From: Alphaproteobacteria bacterium
GTDB taxonomy: Bacteria > Pseudomonadota > Alphaproteobacteria > Rhizobiales > Aestuariivirgaceae
Assembly: GCA_020441605.1 (NCBI GenBank)
Contig: JAGRLX010000229.1
Span: 1-14,271 of the forward strand
Reading direction: 5' to 3'
DNA: 14,271 nt
The notes beneath the pieces are model-generated. The model had not been told where the DNA came from. It did no database searches and was given only the letters and a program-made list of their open reading frames with translations. Both the position numbers and the translations under genes were made by a program. Shown in pieces: positions 6,202 through 13,494 of the stretch (positions within the stretch are counted from its first letter, which is position 1; the number at the start of each line of letters is the position of its first letter).

Positions 6202-7400
6202 AGGCACACTTCTCGCTCGCTGAGGCCAGACGTGTGGCACTGGCGGCCCAGGGCTTCAGTTTTCCCGATCGCGATAGACGGGTGAACTGGACGCAGATCG
6301 ATCGCACGATCCGCCGGATCAATCTGCTCCAGATCGACAGCGTGAACGTACTCGTACGTTCGCACTATCTGCCGATCTTCGCGAGACTGGGTGCCTACCC
6401 GCGGGAGACACTCGATGCGCGCACATTGAAGCAGAAGAACCGGGCGGTGTTCGAATGCTGGGCTCACGAGGCGAGCCTGCTGCCGCTGGACCTTCACCCG
6501 CTGATGCGCTGGCGGATGCACCGGGCCCGCGCCGGAAACGGTACCTATGTGTCGATGGACCGTTTCGCCGCAGAAGAACCCGGATACCTCCGTGCGATCC
6601 TGGATTTCGTGACACGCCATGGGCCGACCACGGTGAGCGACCTGCCGGACGCCGGCAAGAGCGCCGGCGGATGGTGGGGCTGGTCGAAGGGCAAGATGGC
6701 CCTGGAATGCCTGTTCGACCGGGGCCTGTTGACCACGGCCTTCCGCGATGGCTTCGAAAGAGTCTACGATCTCCCTGAACAGGTGATACCGGCTGATGTG
6801 CTGGACCGCGCGACACCCGATGAGCCGACCGCCATCCGGGAATTGCTCGACCTCTCGGCTCAAGCCCTGGGCATTGCCACCGAAATCGACCTTCGGGACT
6901 ATTTCCGCCTGCCGGTGGCCGAAACCAAGACCGCCATCGCCGAACTCGTGGAGGCCGGCGCCCTCGTGCCCACCGCGGTCGACGGCTGGCGTCAACCCGC
7001 TTATTTGCACAGGGATGCCCGTCTGCCGCGAAAGGCCGGTGGCACCGCCCTGGTTTCGCCATTCGATCCGCTGGTATGGGAGCGGGCGCGCGCTGAACGG
7101 CTGTTCGGGTTTCGCTACAGGATCGAGATCTACACCCCCGCCCCCAAAAGGCAATTTGGCTATTACGTCTTGCCGTTCCTGCATGGCGACCGCTTCGCCG
7201 GGCGGGTCTGTCTCAAGGCCGACCGCCAGGCCGGCGTGCTGCGGGCCAATGCCATCCACTCCGAGCCCCATGCCGATCCGGCCGATACCGTCGCGGCATT
7301 GGCCGTTGAACTTCGTCGCATGGCAGGATGGCTCCAATTGCCGCAAGTCGAAGCAGGATCGGCCGGCAACCTCGCCCACCATCTCAGGGCAATCCTGTAA
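6198..7400 (+). CDS. ycaQ: YcaQ/AlkX-type DNA glycosylase (HTH_42 superfamily)
   Basis: The 400-residue product belongs to the HTH_42 (tandem winged-helix) family that includes Streptomyces AlkZ and E. coli YcaQ, now called AlkX. These remove alkylated bases from DNA, including interstrand crosslinks. The catalytic segment LLQIDSVNVLVRSHY carries Gln45-Ile46-Asp47, the Q-hydrophobic-D motif of the YcaQ/AlkX branch, as opposed to the QxQ of AlkZ. A second conserved stretch ECWAHEASLLPL (residues 86-97) and the C-terminal FGYYVLPFLHGDRFAGRV region are also present. Length is as expected, with no truncation. Its start lies inside the stop of the preceding GNAT gene and its stop shares a base with the next start (TAATG), so the three genes form one translational unit. 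Older databases may name it only 'winged helix DNA-binding protein'. Confidence 0.93.
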   Translation: MKAHFSLAEARRVALAAQGFSFPDRDRRVNWTQIDRTIRRINLLQIDSVNVLVRSHYLPIFARLGAYPRETLDARTLKQKNRAVFECWAHEASLLPLDLHPLMRWRMHRARAGNGTYVSMDRFAAEEPGYLRAILDFVTRHGPTTVSDLPDAGKSAGGWWGWSKGKMALECLFDRGLLTTAFRDGFERVYDLPEQVIPADVLDRATPDEPTAIRELLDLSAQALGIATEIDLRDYFRLPVAETKTAIAELVEAGALVPTAVDGWRQPAYLHRDARLPRKAGGTALVSPFDPLVWERARAERLFGFRYRIEIYTPAPKRQFGYYVLPFLHGDRFAGRVCLKADRQAGVLRANAIHSEPHADPADTVAALAVELRRMAGWLQLPQVEAGSAGNLAHHLRAIL

Positions 7401-7954
7401 TGGATATCGAGACCGATCGCCTGGTCCTCCGCCTCGTGCCCCTGTCGGGTCTTGCGGCCACAGCTGCCGGCAATCAATCCGCGGCCCGTCGAATCATAGG
7501 GAGCAGCCTTGGGCAAGAGTGGTTCGACCATGCCTGGGTCTCTGATCTCCGCCTGAAGCAATGGACCGCCAATCCAGCCTATGGACCCTGGTCCATCCGG
7601 GCCGCCGCCCTGAAGCGATCAGGTGAGATCGTCGGGACCATCAACAGCCACAACACGCCCATGGACTTCATCCATGATGGCAGGACACGGCGTACGATTG
7701 AAGTCGGCTACACCGTCTTCATGCCGTGGCGCCGCGTGGGCATCGCTTTCGAGATGGTCAGCGCCTATGCGTCCTGGGCGACCGGCAAAGGGGTCGAAAG
7801 TGTGTTGCTGTCAATTGCGCCGGACAACCAGGCGTCGCTTGGGCTCGCCCGGAAATTGGGGGCGCGCAGGATCGGGGAACATGTCGACGAAATCGACGGC
7901 CCCGAAGATATCTTCCTGTTCGATACTGAGTACGGTGAGACCGGCGAGATGTGA
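7400..7954 (+). CDS. GNAT family N-acetyltransferase, RimJ/RimL-like (second of two)
   Basis: The 184-residue protein starts METDRLVLR-style (here MDIETDRLVLRLV), the signature opening of the Acetyltransf_3/RimJ-RimL branch of GNATs. It has an IEVGYTVFMPWRRVGIAFEMVSAYASWA segment in which R111-R-V-G-I-A116 is the acetyl-CoA loop, followed by APDNQASLGLARKLGARRIGE. Members of this branch modify protein N-termini, antibiotics or small amines, and the substrate cannot be read from the sequence. The ATG overlaps the glycosylase stop by one base, so translation by re-initiation is likely. It ends the plus-strand unit and converges on the DUF4337 gene 24 bases away. Confidence 0.9.
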   Translation: MDIETDRLVLRLVPLSGLAATAAGNQSAARRIIGSSLGQEWFDHAWVSDLRLKQWTANPAYGPWSIRAAALKRSGEIVGTINSHNTPMDFIHDGRTRRTIEVGYTVFMPWRRVGIAFEMVSAYASWATGKGVESVLLSIAPDNQASLGLARKLGARRIGEHVDEIDGPEDIFLFDTEYGETGEM

Positions 7955-7982
7955 CGGTACCGATGCCTCAAGCCGCCGTCAC
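7951..7982. terminator. Possible bidirectional stem-loop between convergent stop codons
   Basis: GTGACGG (7951-7957) and CCGTCAC (7976-7982) are a perfect 7-bp inverted repeat with an 18-base loop. The arms contain the stop codon of the second GNAT gene (TGA 7952-7954) and of the opposite-strand DUF4337 gene (7979-7981). Being symmetric, it could serve both transcripts. There is no U-run on either side, so a stabilising 3' stem is as likely as a terminator. Confidence 0.4.
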
Positions 7983-8533
7983 GGAAATATGGCGCGCATG
8001 CCCGTGTAGGCGGCGAACCCATAGGCGAGACCGGTGAGACCGCTCGCAGTAGCCACCCAGAACAACCAACGGATGCGCGTGAGCGCTGCGAGGGCGAACA
8101 TCGCCAGGGCGATGGTCGCGAAGGTACTCGACAGATCAAACATGGAGTCGCGCCGTCGCGCTTCAGTAAATTCCGCTTCGTAGCCACGCGCCTTGACCGT
8201 CAGCTCTTCAAGCTCGGTCTTGTACCGGGCGATTTCGCCGTTCCATTCGGCGATCGCCGCATCCATGTCATCGTTCTGCACATTGCCGCGGCTGGCCTGG
8301 GCATTGCGCACGAAGCCCTGCAACATGAATTGCCGGAGCCGCTTCGCCTGATACTGATTCCAGGTATCGACGACGTTGATTTGTGCATCGCGCGCAGCGT
8401 CGGTCACATCCTCGGCGCTGATATTCGACACTGCCATGAAGGCGGACAGGATCGCTACGACAATGGCGATGCGGCCATTGAAACCGTTACGTTCATCAGC
8501 GGATTCCCGGACAAGATCACCGAGTTCGCTCAT
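7979..8533 (-). CDS. DUF4337 family membrane protein
   Basis: The 184-residue protein has one membrane segment near the N-terminus (about residues 20-38), a long charged helical stretch (about 45-130) rich in Glu, Lys, Arg and Gln, and two further membrane segments near the C-terminus (about 137-153 and 155-177). This layout, with NISAEDVTDAARDAQINVVDTWNQYQAKRLRQ, is that of DUF4337, whose function is unknown. The long middle region is likely a coiled coil between membrane helices. ATG 8533 has only a weak G-rich site upstream. It lies on the same strand as, and 129 bases downstream of, the aminotransferase gene. I see no terminator I trust between them, so co-transcription is possible but not shown. 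Confidence 0.85.
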   Translation of the reverse strand: MSELGDLVRESADERNGFNGRIAIVVAILSAFMAVSNISAEDVTDAARDAQINVVDTWNQYQAKRLRQFMLQGFVRNAQASRGNVQNDDMDAAIAEWNGEIARYKTELEELTVKARGYEAEFTEARRRDSMFDLSSTFATIALAMFALAALTRIRWLFWVATASGLTGLAYGFAAYTGMRAIFP

Positions 8534-8662
8534 GCTTCAACCCCGACCCAAGCTCGCGCAGGCCCAACCTGGCGCTCATGATTGAACCGCTGGCCGGCAC
8601 CCTCTCGCGAAACCTGATAGCAAGAACCCGGGGTCTGAGAAAGTCCTTCGGTCCGGGCCGGA

Positions 8663-10063
8663 TCAGATCACGCCTTCGGCCTTGAGTTCTCCGGTTGCCG
8701 TCTCGATGGCACTGCGCAACGTTCCCACAATGAAATCCACGTCCTGGGTGGTCATCACCAGCGGAGGCGACAGAACATCCAGATGACCGAGTGGCCGAAC
8801 CAGCAGACCATTCAACTCGCATTCATTGGAGATGCGCTTGGATATATTGGCTGAATCCGGAAGCTTCTCGCGCGTTCCCTTGTCTTTCACGTATTCGACG
8901 CACATCATCAACCGCCGCCCACGGACATCTCCGACGATGGGCAGGTCGGACAATGTGCCCAATTGCCGTTCGAGGTAATCGCCGACCCGCGCGGCGTTGC
9001 CACAGAGATCCTCGCGCTCGATGATCTCGATGTTGCGCAGACCCACGGCGCAGGCCACCGGATGGCCTGAGTAGGTATAGCCATGAGTAAACCAGACATC
9101 CGGGTCAGATGCCGAGATCACCTCGTGAATCTCATCGGAATAGATCACCGCCGACAGAGGAATGTAGCCGGAGGTGAGTCCCTTCGCCGCAATGATCATG
9201 TCGGGAACGACTCCAAATTCGTCCTGCGACGAAAACATGTGACCGAGACGGCCAAAGCCGGTGACAATCTCATCGGCAATGAACAGGATGCCGTGCCGGG
9301 CGCACAATTCCCGCATGCGAGGCAGATAGTTGGGCGGCGGAATGCAGACGCCACCCGATGCCTGGGCCGGCTCCGCAATGAAGCAGGCGATGGTGCCGGC
9401 GCCCAGTTCGGCAATCTTGTCCTCGAATTCCCTGACCAGGAAGTCGCTGAACGCTTCAACCGTCATGCCTTCCGGGCGACGGTAGGGATAGGGTGCCGAT
9501 AGATGATGCACCAGGTCGGGAACATATTTGAAATGCTCCGACTGGTCACCATCGCGGAGCCCCACAGTCATGCCGAGATAGGTCGAGCCGTGATAGGAGT
9601 TCTTGCGCGAGATGACGTATTTTCGCGCGCCCTGCCCGCGGCGTGACTGGTAGAAATGGGCAAGCCGGATGGCGGTATCGACCGCGCAGGAACCCGATGT
9701 GGCGTAGGAGACATGGCTTAGCGAGCCCGGCGCCAGCTGCGCCAGTTTGGCCGCCAGCCGCGCCGCCGGTCCATTGGTGACATCGACGAAGGTCGTCGTG
9801 TAGCAAAGCTGCAACGCCTGCTCGGCCATGACCTCTGCCAGTTCCTTGCGTCCATAGCCGGCGTTCACGCACCACATGCCGCCAATGCCGTCGAAATAGC
9901 GTTTGCCCTGGGCGTCGACCACATGGCAGCCCTCGCCCTCGACCAGCACCAGAGATCCCTCACGCTTGAAACTGTCGAAATGGGTGTAGGGATGCAAGAA
10001 GTGATCATGGTCTAGCTGCCACAATTCCTGGGCATTGAACCGGTTACTCGCATGGTGCAGCAT
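8663..10063 (-). CDS. Class III aminotransferase, omega-amino acid:pyruvate type
   Basis: From ATG 10063 the product has 466 residues, the normal size of PLP-dependent fold-type I class III aminotransferases. Conserved parts are FDGIGGMWCVNAGYG (58-71), SYATSGSCAVDTAIRLA (cofactor phosphate site, 119-135), NSYHGST (155-161), ADEIVTGFGRLG with Asp264 binding the pyridine nitrogen, and AAKGLTSGY with the Schiff-base Lys294. The LHPYTHF opening and GYxPLSAV after the lysine resemble beta-alanine, taurine, putrescine or other omega-amine:pyruvate transaminases. The exact donor is unknown. An in-frame extension to 10378 exists but would overlap the divergent hydrolase gene and lacks family similarity. 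GAGG precedes ATG 10063. A symmetric ATTGAA/TTCAAT site lies just upstream. Confidence 0.93.
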   Translation of the reverse strand: MLHHASNRFNAQELWQLDHDHFLHPYTHFDSFKREGSLVLVEGEGCHVVDAQGKRYFDGIGGMWCVNAGYGRKELAEVMAEQALQLCYTTTFVDVTNGPAARLAAKLAQLAPGSLSHVSYATSGSCAVDTAIRLAHFYQSRRGQGARKYVISRKNSYHGSTYLGMTVGLRDGDQSEHFKYVPDLVHHLSAPYPYRRPEGMTVEAFSDFLVREFEDKIAELGAGTIACFIAEPAQASGGVCIPPPNYLPRMRELCARHGILFIADEIVTGFGRLGHMFSSQDEFGVVPDMIIAAKGLTSGYIPLSAVIYSDEIHEVISASDPDVWFTHGYTYSGHPVACAVGLRNIEIIEREDLCGNAARVGDYLERQLGTLSDLPIVGDVRGRRLMMCVEYVKDKGTREKLPDSANISKRISNECELNGLLVRPLGHLDVLSPPLVMTTQDVDFIVGTLRSAIETATGELKAEGVI

Positions 10064-10079
10064 CGTCGCCTCTGTGATG

Positions 10080-10097
10080 ATTGAACATTCATTCAAT
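10080..10097. promoter_or_regulatory. Palindromic site upstream of the omega-aminotransferase gene
   Basis: ATTGAA (10080-10085) and TTCAAT (10092-10097) are perfect inverted 6-mers with a 6-base spacer, an 18-bp dyad sitting 16 bases before the aminotransferase ATG, in the only AT-rich part of the 153-base divergent gap. Dimeric repressors or activators (for example GntR- or TetR-like) bind dyads of this size. No regulator gene is adjacent, so an operator role is inference. Confidence 0.4.
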
Positions 10098-10216
10098 AAA
10101 TACCCCTTTAGCCGAAGATCGAGAGGAAATCCAGCCCCCTCCCGGGGCCTGATCACCAGCGTTGGGTTCCGTTCGCAGACTGGTCTCGCTGGCATTGACG
10201 GCGCGAACCGCGCATT

Positions 10217-11290
10217 ATGTTCCCGATGGGACTCATGGACATGCCGGACCTTCCGGTATTTTGGCAGGAAGCAGCGCCGGGCACGGCTGGCATTGCCGCT
10301 GACGTCGGTCGCAGACTGGAGGCCGCCACGGCACGCGGTGAATTTCCCGGACTCCATGCCCTCCTGATCCTTCGCCACGGCCGTCTGGCCCTAGAACGCT
10401 ATTTCCCAGGGCGCGATCAGTGCTGGGGCAGAGACCTGGGCCTGGTACAACATGGCCCCGCGATGCTTCATGACATGCGCTCCATCACCAAGAGCATCGT
10501 CGGATTGCTCTACGGCATCGCTCTCGATCGGAACCTCGTACCGCCCGTCGGCGCCCGGATTCGCGACCACTTCCCGACCCAGGCCATCCATCTCGCTGAC
10601 GAACGCAAGCGGTCGATCACTGTCGGCCATGTCTTGTCCATGCGCATGGGTCTCGCGTGGCACGAGGACACACGCTACGACAATCCGGCCAATAGCGAGA
10701 ACCAGATGGAAGCGGCGGCCAACCGCTATGATTTCATCCTCAGCCGGCCGGCGGTTGAAAAGCCGGGAAGTCAATGGCTCTATTGCGGCGGCGCAACCGC
10801 CCTGCTCGGCGACCTGATCGAACGTGGTAGCGGCCAGCCCTTGGCCGAATTCGCCCGGGCCTGCCTGTTTGATCCGCTCTCCATCGATCGTTTTGACTGG
10901 GTAAACGGAAACGATGGCCGGGCGGCGGCCTCGTCAGGCCTGCGGCTCAGCCCTAGAGATCTCGCCCGCGTCGGTCAGATGCTGTTGGCCCGAGGCGCCC
11001 TCTCCGGCCATCGGATCGTGCCGGCCCGGTGGCTCGATCTGTCGCTTAGACCGAGATCCTACGTCGACGGCGGCCTGCGCTATGGCTACCACTGGTGGCT
11101 GGGCAAACTGGCCGCCAGCGGAAAGCCCTGGTACGCCGCCTATGGCAACGGCGGCCAAAGGCTGATCGTCATACCGAGCCTGAACATGGCGGTTGTGATC
11201 CTCGCCGGTAACTACAACGCGGCTGACCAGTGGAAAATGCCGGTCAGGCTGATGAACCTCGTCGTCATGCCCGCGGTCGAGACGTGCTAG
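10217..11290 (+). CDS. Serine hydrolase of the beta-lactamase class C / NylB-EstB fold
   Basis: The 357-residue protein shows the penicillin-binding/beta-lactamase fold. The nucleophile motif S-x-x-K is Ser89-Ile-Thr-Lys92 in DMRSITKSIVGLL, the second motif is Tyr189-Cys-Gly in QWLYCGGATALLG, and the third is replaced by YGNGGQ (309-314) followed by RLIVIPSLNMAVVILAG, as in non-lactamase 'serine hydrolases' such as esterases, D-aminopeptidases and 6-aminohexanoate-dimer hydrolases. No signal peptide is visible, arguing for a cytosolic amide or ester hydrolase and against a true periplasmic beta-lactamase. Four methionines in the first nine residues leave the start uncertain, since 10217 has no good ribosome site and 10241 has GGGA upstream. 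It diverges from the omega-aminotransferase gene and ends in a CTAG shared with the next aminotransferase. Confidence 0.88.
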   Translation: MFPMGLMDMPDLPVFWQEAAPGTAGIAADVGRRLEAATARGEFPGLHALLILRHGRLALERYFPGRDQCWGRDLGLVQHGPAMLHDMRSITKSIVGLLYGIALDRNLVPPVGARIRDHFPTQAIHLADERKRSITVGHVLSMRMGLAWHEDTRYDNPANSENQMEAAANRYDFILSRPAVEKPGSQWLYCGGATALLGDLIERGSGQPLAEFARACLFDPLSIDRFDWVNGNDGRAAASSGLRLSPRDLARVGQMLLARGALSGHRIVPARWLDLSLRPRSYVDGGLRYGYHWWLGKLAASGKPWYAAYGNGGQRLIVIPSLNMAVVILAGNYNAADQWKMPVRLMNLVVMPAVETC

Positions 11291-12576
11291 ATCAGATATT
11301 CCCGACGATTACGGATGAATTGCTCAATCGCCTCGGCGAGACGCTGACAATCGTCATCGCTGACCATCAGCGACAGCGCAATGAAGCCCCGCTCGGCAAT
11401 GTAGAAACCACGCTCTAGGAGATCAAGAAAAAGCAACTGTTTCAGCCGCTTGTCACCGTGTTCTGAATCGTTTGGTGAATTGATGTCACCACCTAGGGGA
11501 TGAATGGTCATCATCGACCCCATGCCCTTGGCCTGCATCCTGACCTGGTAGCGCATGAAGAGTTCATTTAGCCGATTGCGTAGCGCGTCGCCGCGCGCAT
11601 TGAGCTCCCGGCAAGCCTCCGGGGTGTAGATTTCGGTCATCGCCAGATGGCCGGCCGTCATGGTCAGGGTATTGTTGTTGAAGGTGCCGGCATGAGGCAG
11701 CGCGTCGGGGCGGGTGGGGTCGAATTGGGCCATGATCTCCCGCCGTCCGCCGAAGGCCCCGAAGCTCATTCCGCCGCCAATATACTTGCCGAGGGTCTTG
11801 AGATCGGGACGCAGGCCATAATGGGCGGAAAGCCCGCCGGGGTGAAGCCGCGAGGTCATAACCTCGTCGAAGAGCAGCAATATCCCGTGACTTTCCGTTT
11901 CGGCGCGCAACATGGCGAGGAACGCCGCCTCCGCCGGAATGCAGCCACCGCCTCCCAACATGGGTTCGAGAATGATCGCCGCAAGATCCTTGGCGTGTTG
12001 CGAGATCAAGGTCCGCGTTGCCTCGATGTCGTTGAAATGGCCGAGCACGACATCGAAGGGCGCATTGACCGGCGAAGCGCCATGGCTGAAATACAGGGTG
12101 CCGCCATGGTACCCGCCATGCATGGCCATGATCTTGGACCGGCCGGTGAAGCACCGGGCCGCCGCCAGTGCCATCATGTTGGCTTCGGTGCCGGAATTGG
12201 TGAAGCGCACCAGATCCAGATCGAACCGCCTGCAGACGACTTCGGCGAAATCGATCTCCTTCTGATGATGGGCTCCGAAGTTCACGCCGCCGTCCAGGGC
12301 CGCCATCACCGCAGTACGGATGCGCGGATGCGAGTGACCGTAGATGCCGGCCGAGTATTCCCCCAACAGATCGAGATATGTGTGACCGTCGACATCGGTG
12401 AGCGTCGCCCCGCTGGCCTGCGCGATGCGAATGGGAAACGGCGACATGAACAGCACAGTACGGGTATTGCCGCCCGGCATGACCTGGCAGGCACGGTCAT
12501 GCAGGGTCTTGGATGTCGCGTGCTGCGCAGCGAAGTCAGCCTGCGCCAGGGCCAGAGCATCATTGATCGTAGTCAT
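11287..12576 (-). CDS. Class III aminotransferase, glutamate-1-semialdehyde aminomutase-like
   Basis: The 429-residue product is a fold-type I PLP enzyme with the opening AxxxMPGGNTRTVLF, typical of the glutamate-1-semialdehyde 2,1-aminomutase (HemL)-like group. TNSGTEANMMALAAAR (126-141) is the cofactor phosphate loop, HGGYHGG follows at 153-159, FDEVMTSRL holds Asp237, and TLGKYIGGGMSFGAFGG holds Lys264. HemL-like enzymes outside tetrapyrrole synthesis act as amino acid transaminases, beta-amino acid aminotransferases or racemases, and divergences such as MTSRLHPGGLS make a true HemL unlikely. It is the last gene of a minus-strand operon, 21 bases after the DUF3307 gene, and a GGGG stretch precedes ATG 12576. 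The stop shares CTAG with the convergent hydrolase gene, leaving no intergenic space for a terminator. Confidence 0.9.
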   Translation of the reverse strand: MTTINDALALAQADFAAQHATSKTLHDRACQVMPGGNTRTVLFMSPFPIRIAQASGATLTDVDGHTYLDLLGEYSAGIYGHSHPRIRTAVMAALDGGVNFGAHHQKEIDFAEVVCRRFDLDLVRFTNSGTEANMMALAAARCFTGRSKIMAMHGGYHGGTLYFSHGASPVNAPFDVVLGHFNDIEATRTLISQHAKDLAAIILEPMLGGGGCIPAEAAFLAMLRAETESHGILLLFDEVMTSRLHPGGLSAHYGLRPDLKTLGKYIGGGMSFGAFGGRREIMAQFDPTRPDALPHAGTFNNNTLTMTAGHLAMTEIYTPEACRELNARGDALRNRLNELFMRYQVRMQAKGMGSMMTIHPLGGDINSPNDSEHGDKRLKQLLFLDLLERGFYIAERGFIALSLMVSDDDCQRLAEAIEQFIRNRREYLI

Positions 12577-12597
12577 GAATTGGCATTCCCCAGAGTT

Positions 12598-12990
12598 TCA
12601 AGCGGCCATCATCACCACAATGGCGGCCATGGCGATATAGGTGACGTGATGCACCGTCTGGTCTGCGGCTAGCGACCACCAGAAATAGCTGTCCCGCGCC
12701 GTCCAGCCCCGTCGCCGGACGAACAGTTCCTTGAGGTAGTCGACCTGGTAATGGATCACGCCATCGGCCAGGGCCAGCGCCACGGCAAGACCTGGTCCGA
12801 TCCCGAACAGCACCAGGGCGAACAGACTCCCACCCGCATGAAACGCCGCATGGACCATACCGCCCGGTGCCCCATAGCGGGACTTTGCATCGATCATCCA
12901 CCGGAACTGCAAGGGACCATCGCAGGCGGCATGCTTCAATTGAAGCAGCAGCACCAGAACCAGAATGCCGAGCGCCGAGGTCGATTCCAT
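12598..12990 (-). CDS. DUF3307 family membrane protein
   Basis: The 130-residue protein has about four hydrophobic helices (near 5-19, 54-64, 66-79 and 116-130). Conserved polar residues lie at the helix ends in the pattern of DUF3307: LKHAACDGPLQF (His20, Asp24, Gln28), Lys36, His47 and His51, HYQVDYLK (80-87), and AADQTVHHVTY with Asp110 and His114/115. The buried His/Asp set looks like a metal or active site, but the function of the family is unknown. Its ribosome site AGGGC overlaps the gpt stop codon (GTCTAGGGCGTCATG), so translation is coupled to gpt. The pairing with a purine salvage enzyme and an aminotransferase gives no obvious role. Confidence 0.83.
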   Translation of the reverse strand: MESTSALGILVLVLLLQLKHAACDGPLQFRWMIDAKSRYGAPGGMVHAAFHAGGSLFALVLFGIGPGLAVALALADGVIHYQVDYLKELFVRRRGWTARDSYFWWSLAADQTVHHVTYIAMAAIVVMMAA

Positions 12991-12996
12991 GACGCC

Positions 12997-13494
12997 CTAG
13001 ACCGCTGGCTTGTCGCCAATGGGCGGAGTGAACTGAAGCCCCATGTCCCAGGGCAAGAAGATCCAGGTGTCCTGGCTCACCTCGGTGATGAAAGTATCCA
13101 CCAGGGGCCGGCCGGCCGGCTTGGCATAGACAGTAGCGAAATGGGCTTTCGGCATCATCTCGCGCACCACGCGTGCCGTGGCCCCGGTATCAACGAGATC
13201 GTCGACAATCAACACGCCAGCTCCGCCCTTGTCGCCGACGATGGAGTCGCTGATCCGTTTCAAGACCTTGAGATCACCCTGCTTTTCATAGTCATAAGAT
13301 GCCACGCAGACCGTCTCAATGACCCGGATGCCGAGTTCGCGCGCAACCACGGCGGCCGGCACCAACCCGCCACGAGTCACCGCCACGATCGACTGAAACG
13401 GTCCCGCGCCGCTCAACCGCCAGGCCAGGGCCCGGGCATCGCGATGAAATTGATCCCAGGAAACCGGAAAACTCTTCTGCCACTTCTCGTCCAT
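12997..13494 (-). CDS. gpt: Xanthine(-guanine) phosphoribosyltransferase
   Basis: The enzyme joins PRPP with xanthine or guanine to give XMP or GMP in purine salvage. The 165-residue product starts [27 protein letters not shown], the usual beginning of alphaproteobacterial Gpt. It then carries [17 protein letters not shown] (39-55), the PRPP-binding [13 protein letters not shown] (94-106), [18 protein letters not shown] (118-135), and the C-terminal base-binding WIFLPWDMG (144-152). An in-frame ATG at 13584 would add 30 residues not expected in the family, and the upstream DNA has promoter-like AT-rich parts, so I use ATG 13494. Only a weak G-rich ribosome site precedes it. It is the first gene of the operon with DUF3307 and the HemL-like aminotransferase, and diverges from the PAS gene. 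Confidence 0.94.
   Translation of the reverse strand: MDEKWQKSFPVSWDQFHRDARALAWRLSGAGPFQSIVAVTRGGLVPAAVVARELGIRVIETVCVASYDYEKQGDLKVLKRISDSIVGDKGGAGVLIVDDLVDTGATARVVREMMPKAHFATVYAKPAGRPLVDTFITEVSQDTWIFLPWDMGLQFTPPIGDKPAV

Noticed and set aside
6144..7382. 412-codon open frame on the minus strand
   Set aside because: It is antisense to the YcaQ-type gene in GC-rich DNA. The plus-strand product matches a known family over its full length and this frame matches none.
10134..10148. GCCCC/GGGGC hairpin in the divergent promoter gap
   Set aside because: Only 5 bp in GC-rich DNA, expected by chance, with no U-run and no gene ending before it.
10064..10378. 105-residue N-terminal extension of the omega-aminotransferase
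   Set aside because: It overlaps the start of the divergent hydrolase gene, is Arg/Cys-rich without family similarity, and the inner ATG 10063 has a good ribosome site.
10217..11290. True class C beta-lactamase (antibiotic resistance) for the serine hydrolase
   Set aside because: No signal peptide, Tyr-Cys-Gly in place of Tyr-x-Asn, and no Lys-Thr-Gly motif, so lactamase activity is not supported.
11287..12576. Genuine hemL (tetrapyrrole synthesis)
   Set aside because: Alphaproteobacteria normally make aminolevulinate from glycine and succinyl-CoA (HemA), and the sequence around the PLP aspartate departs from HemL.
11647..12672. 341-codon open frame on the plus strand
   Set aside because: Antisense to the HemL-like aminotransferase, whose PLP motifs are intact on the other strand.
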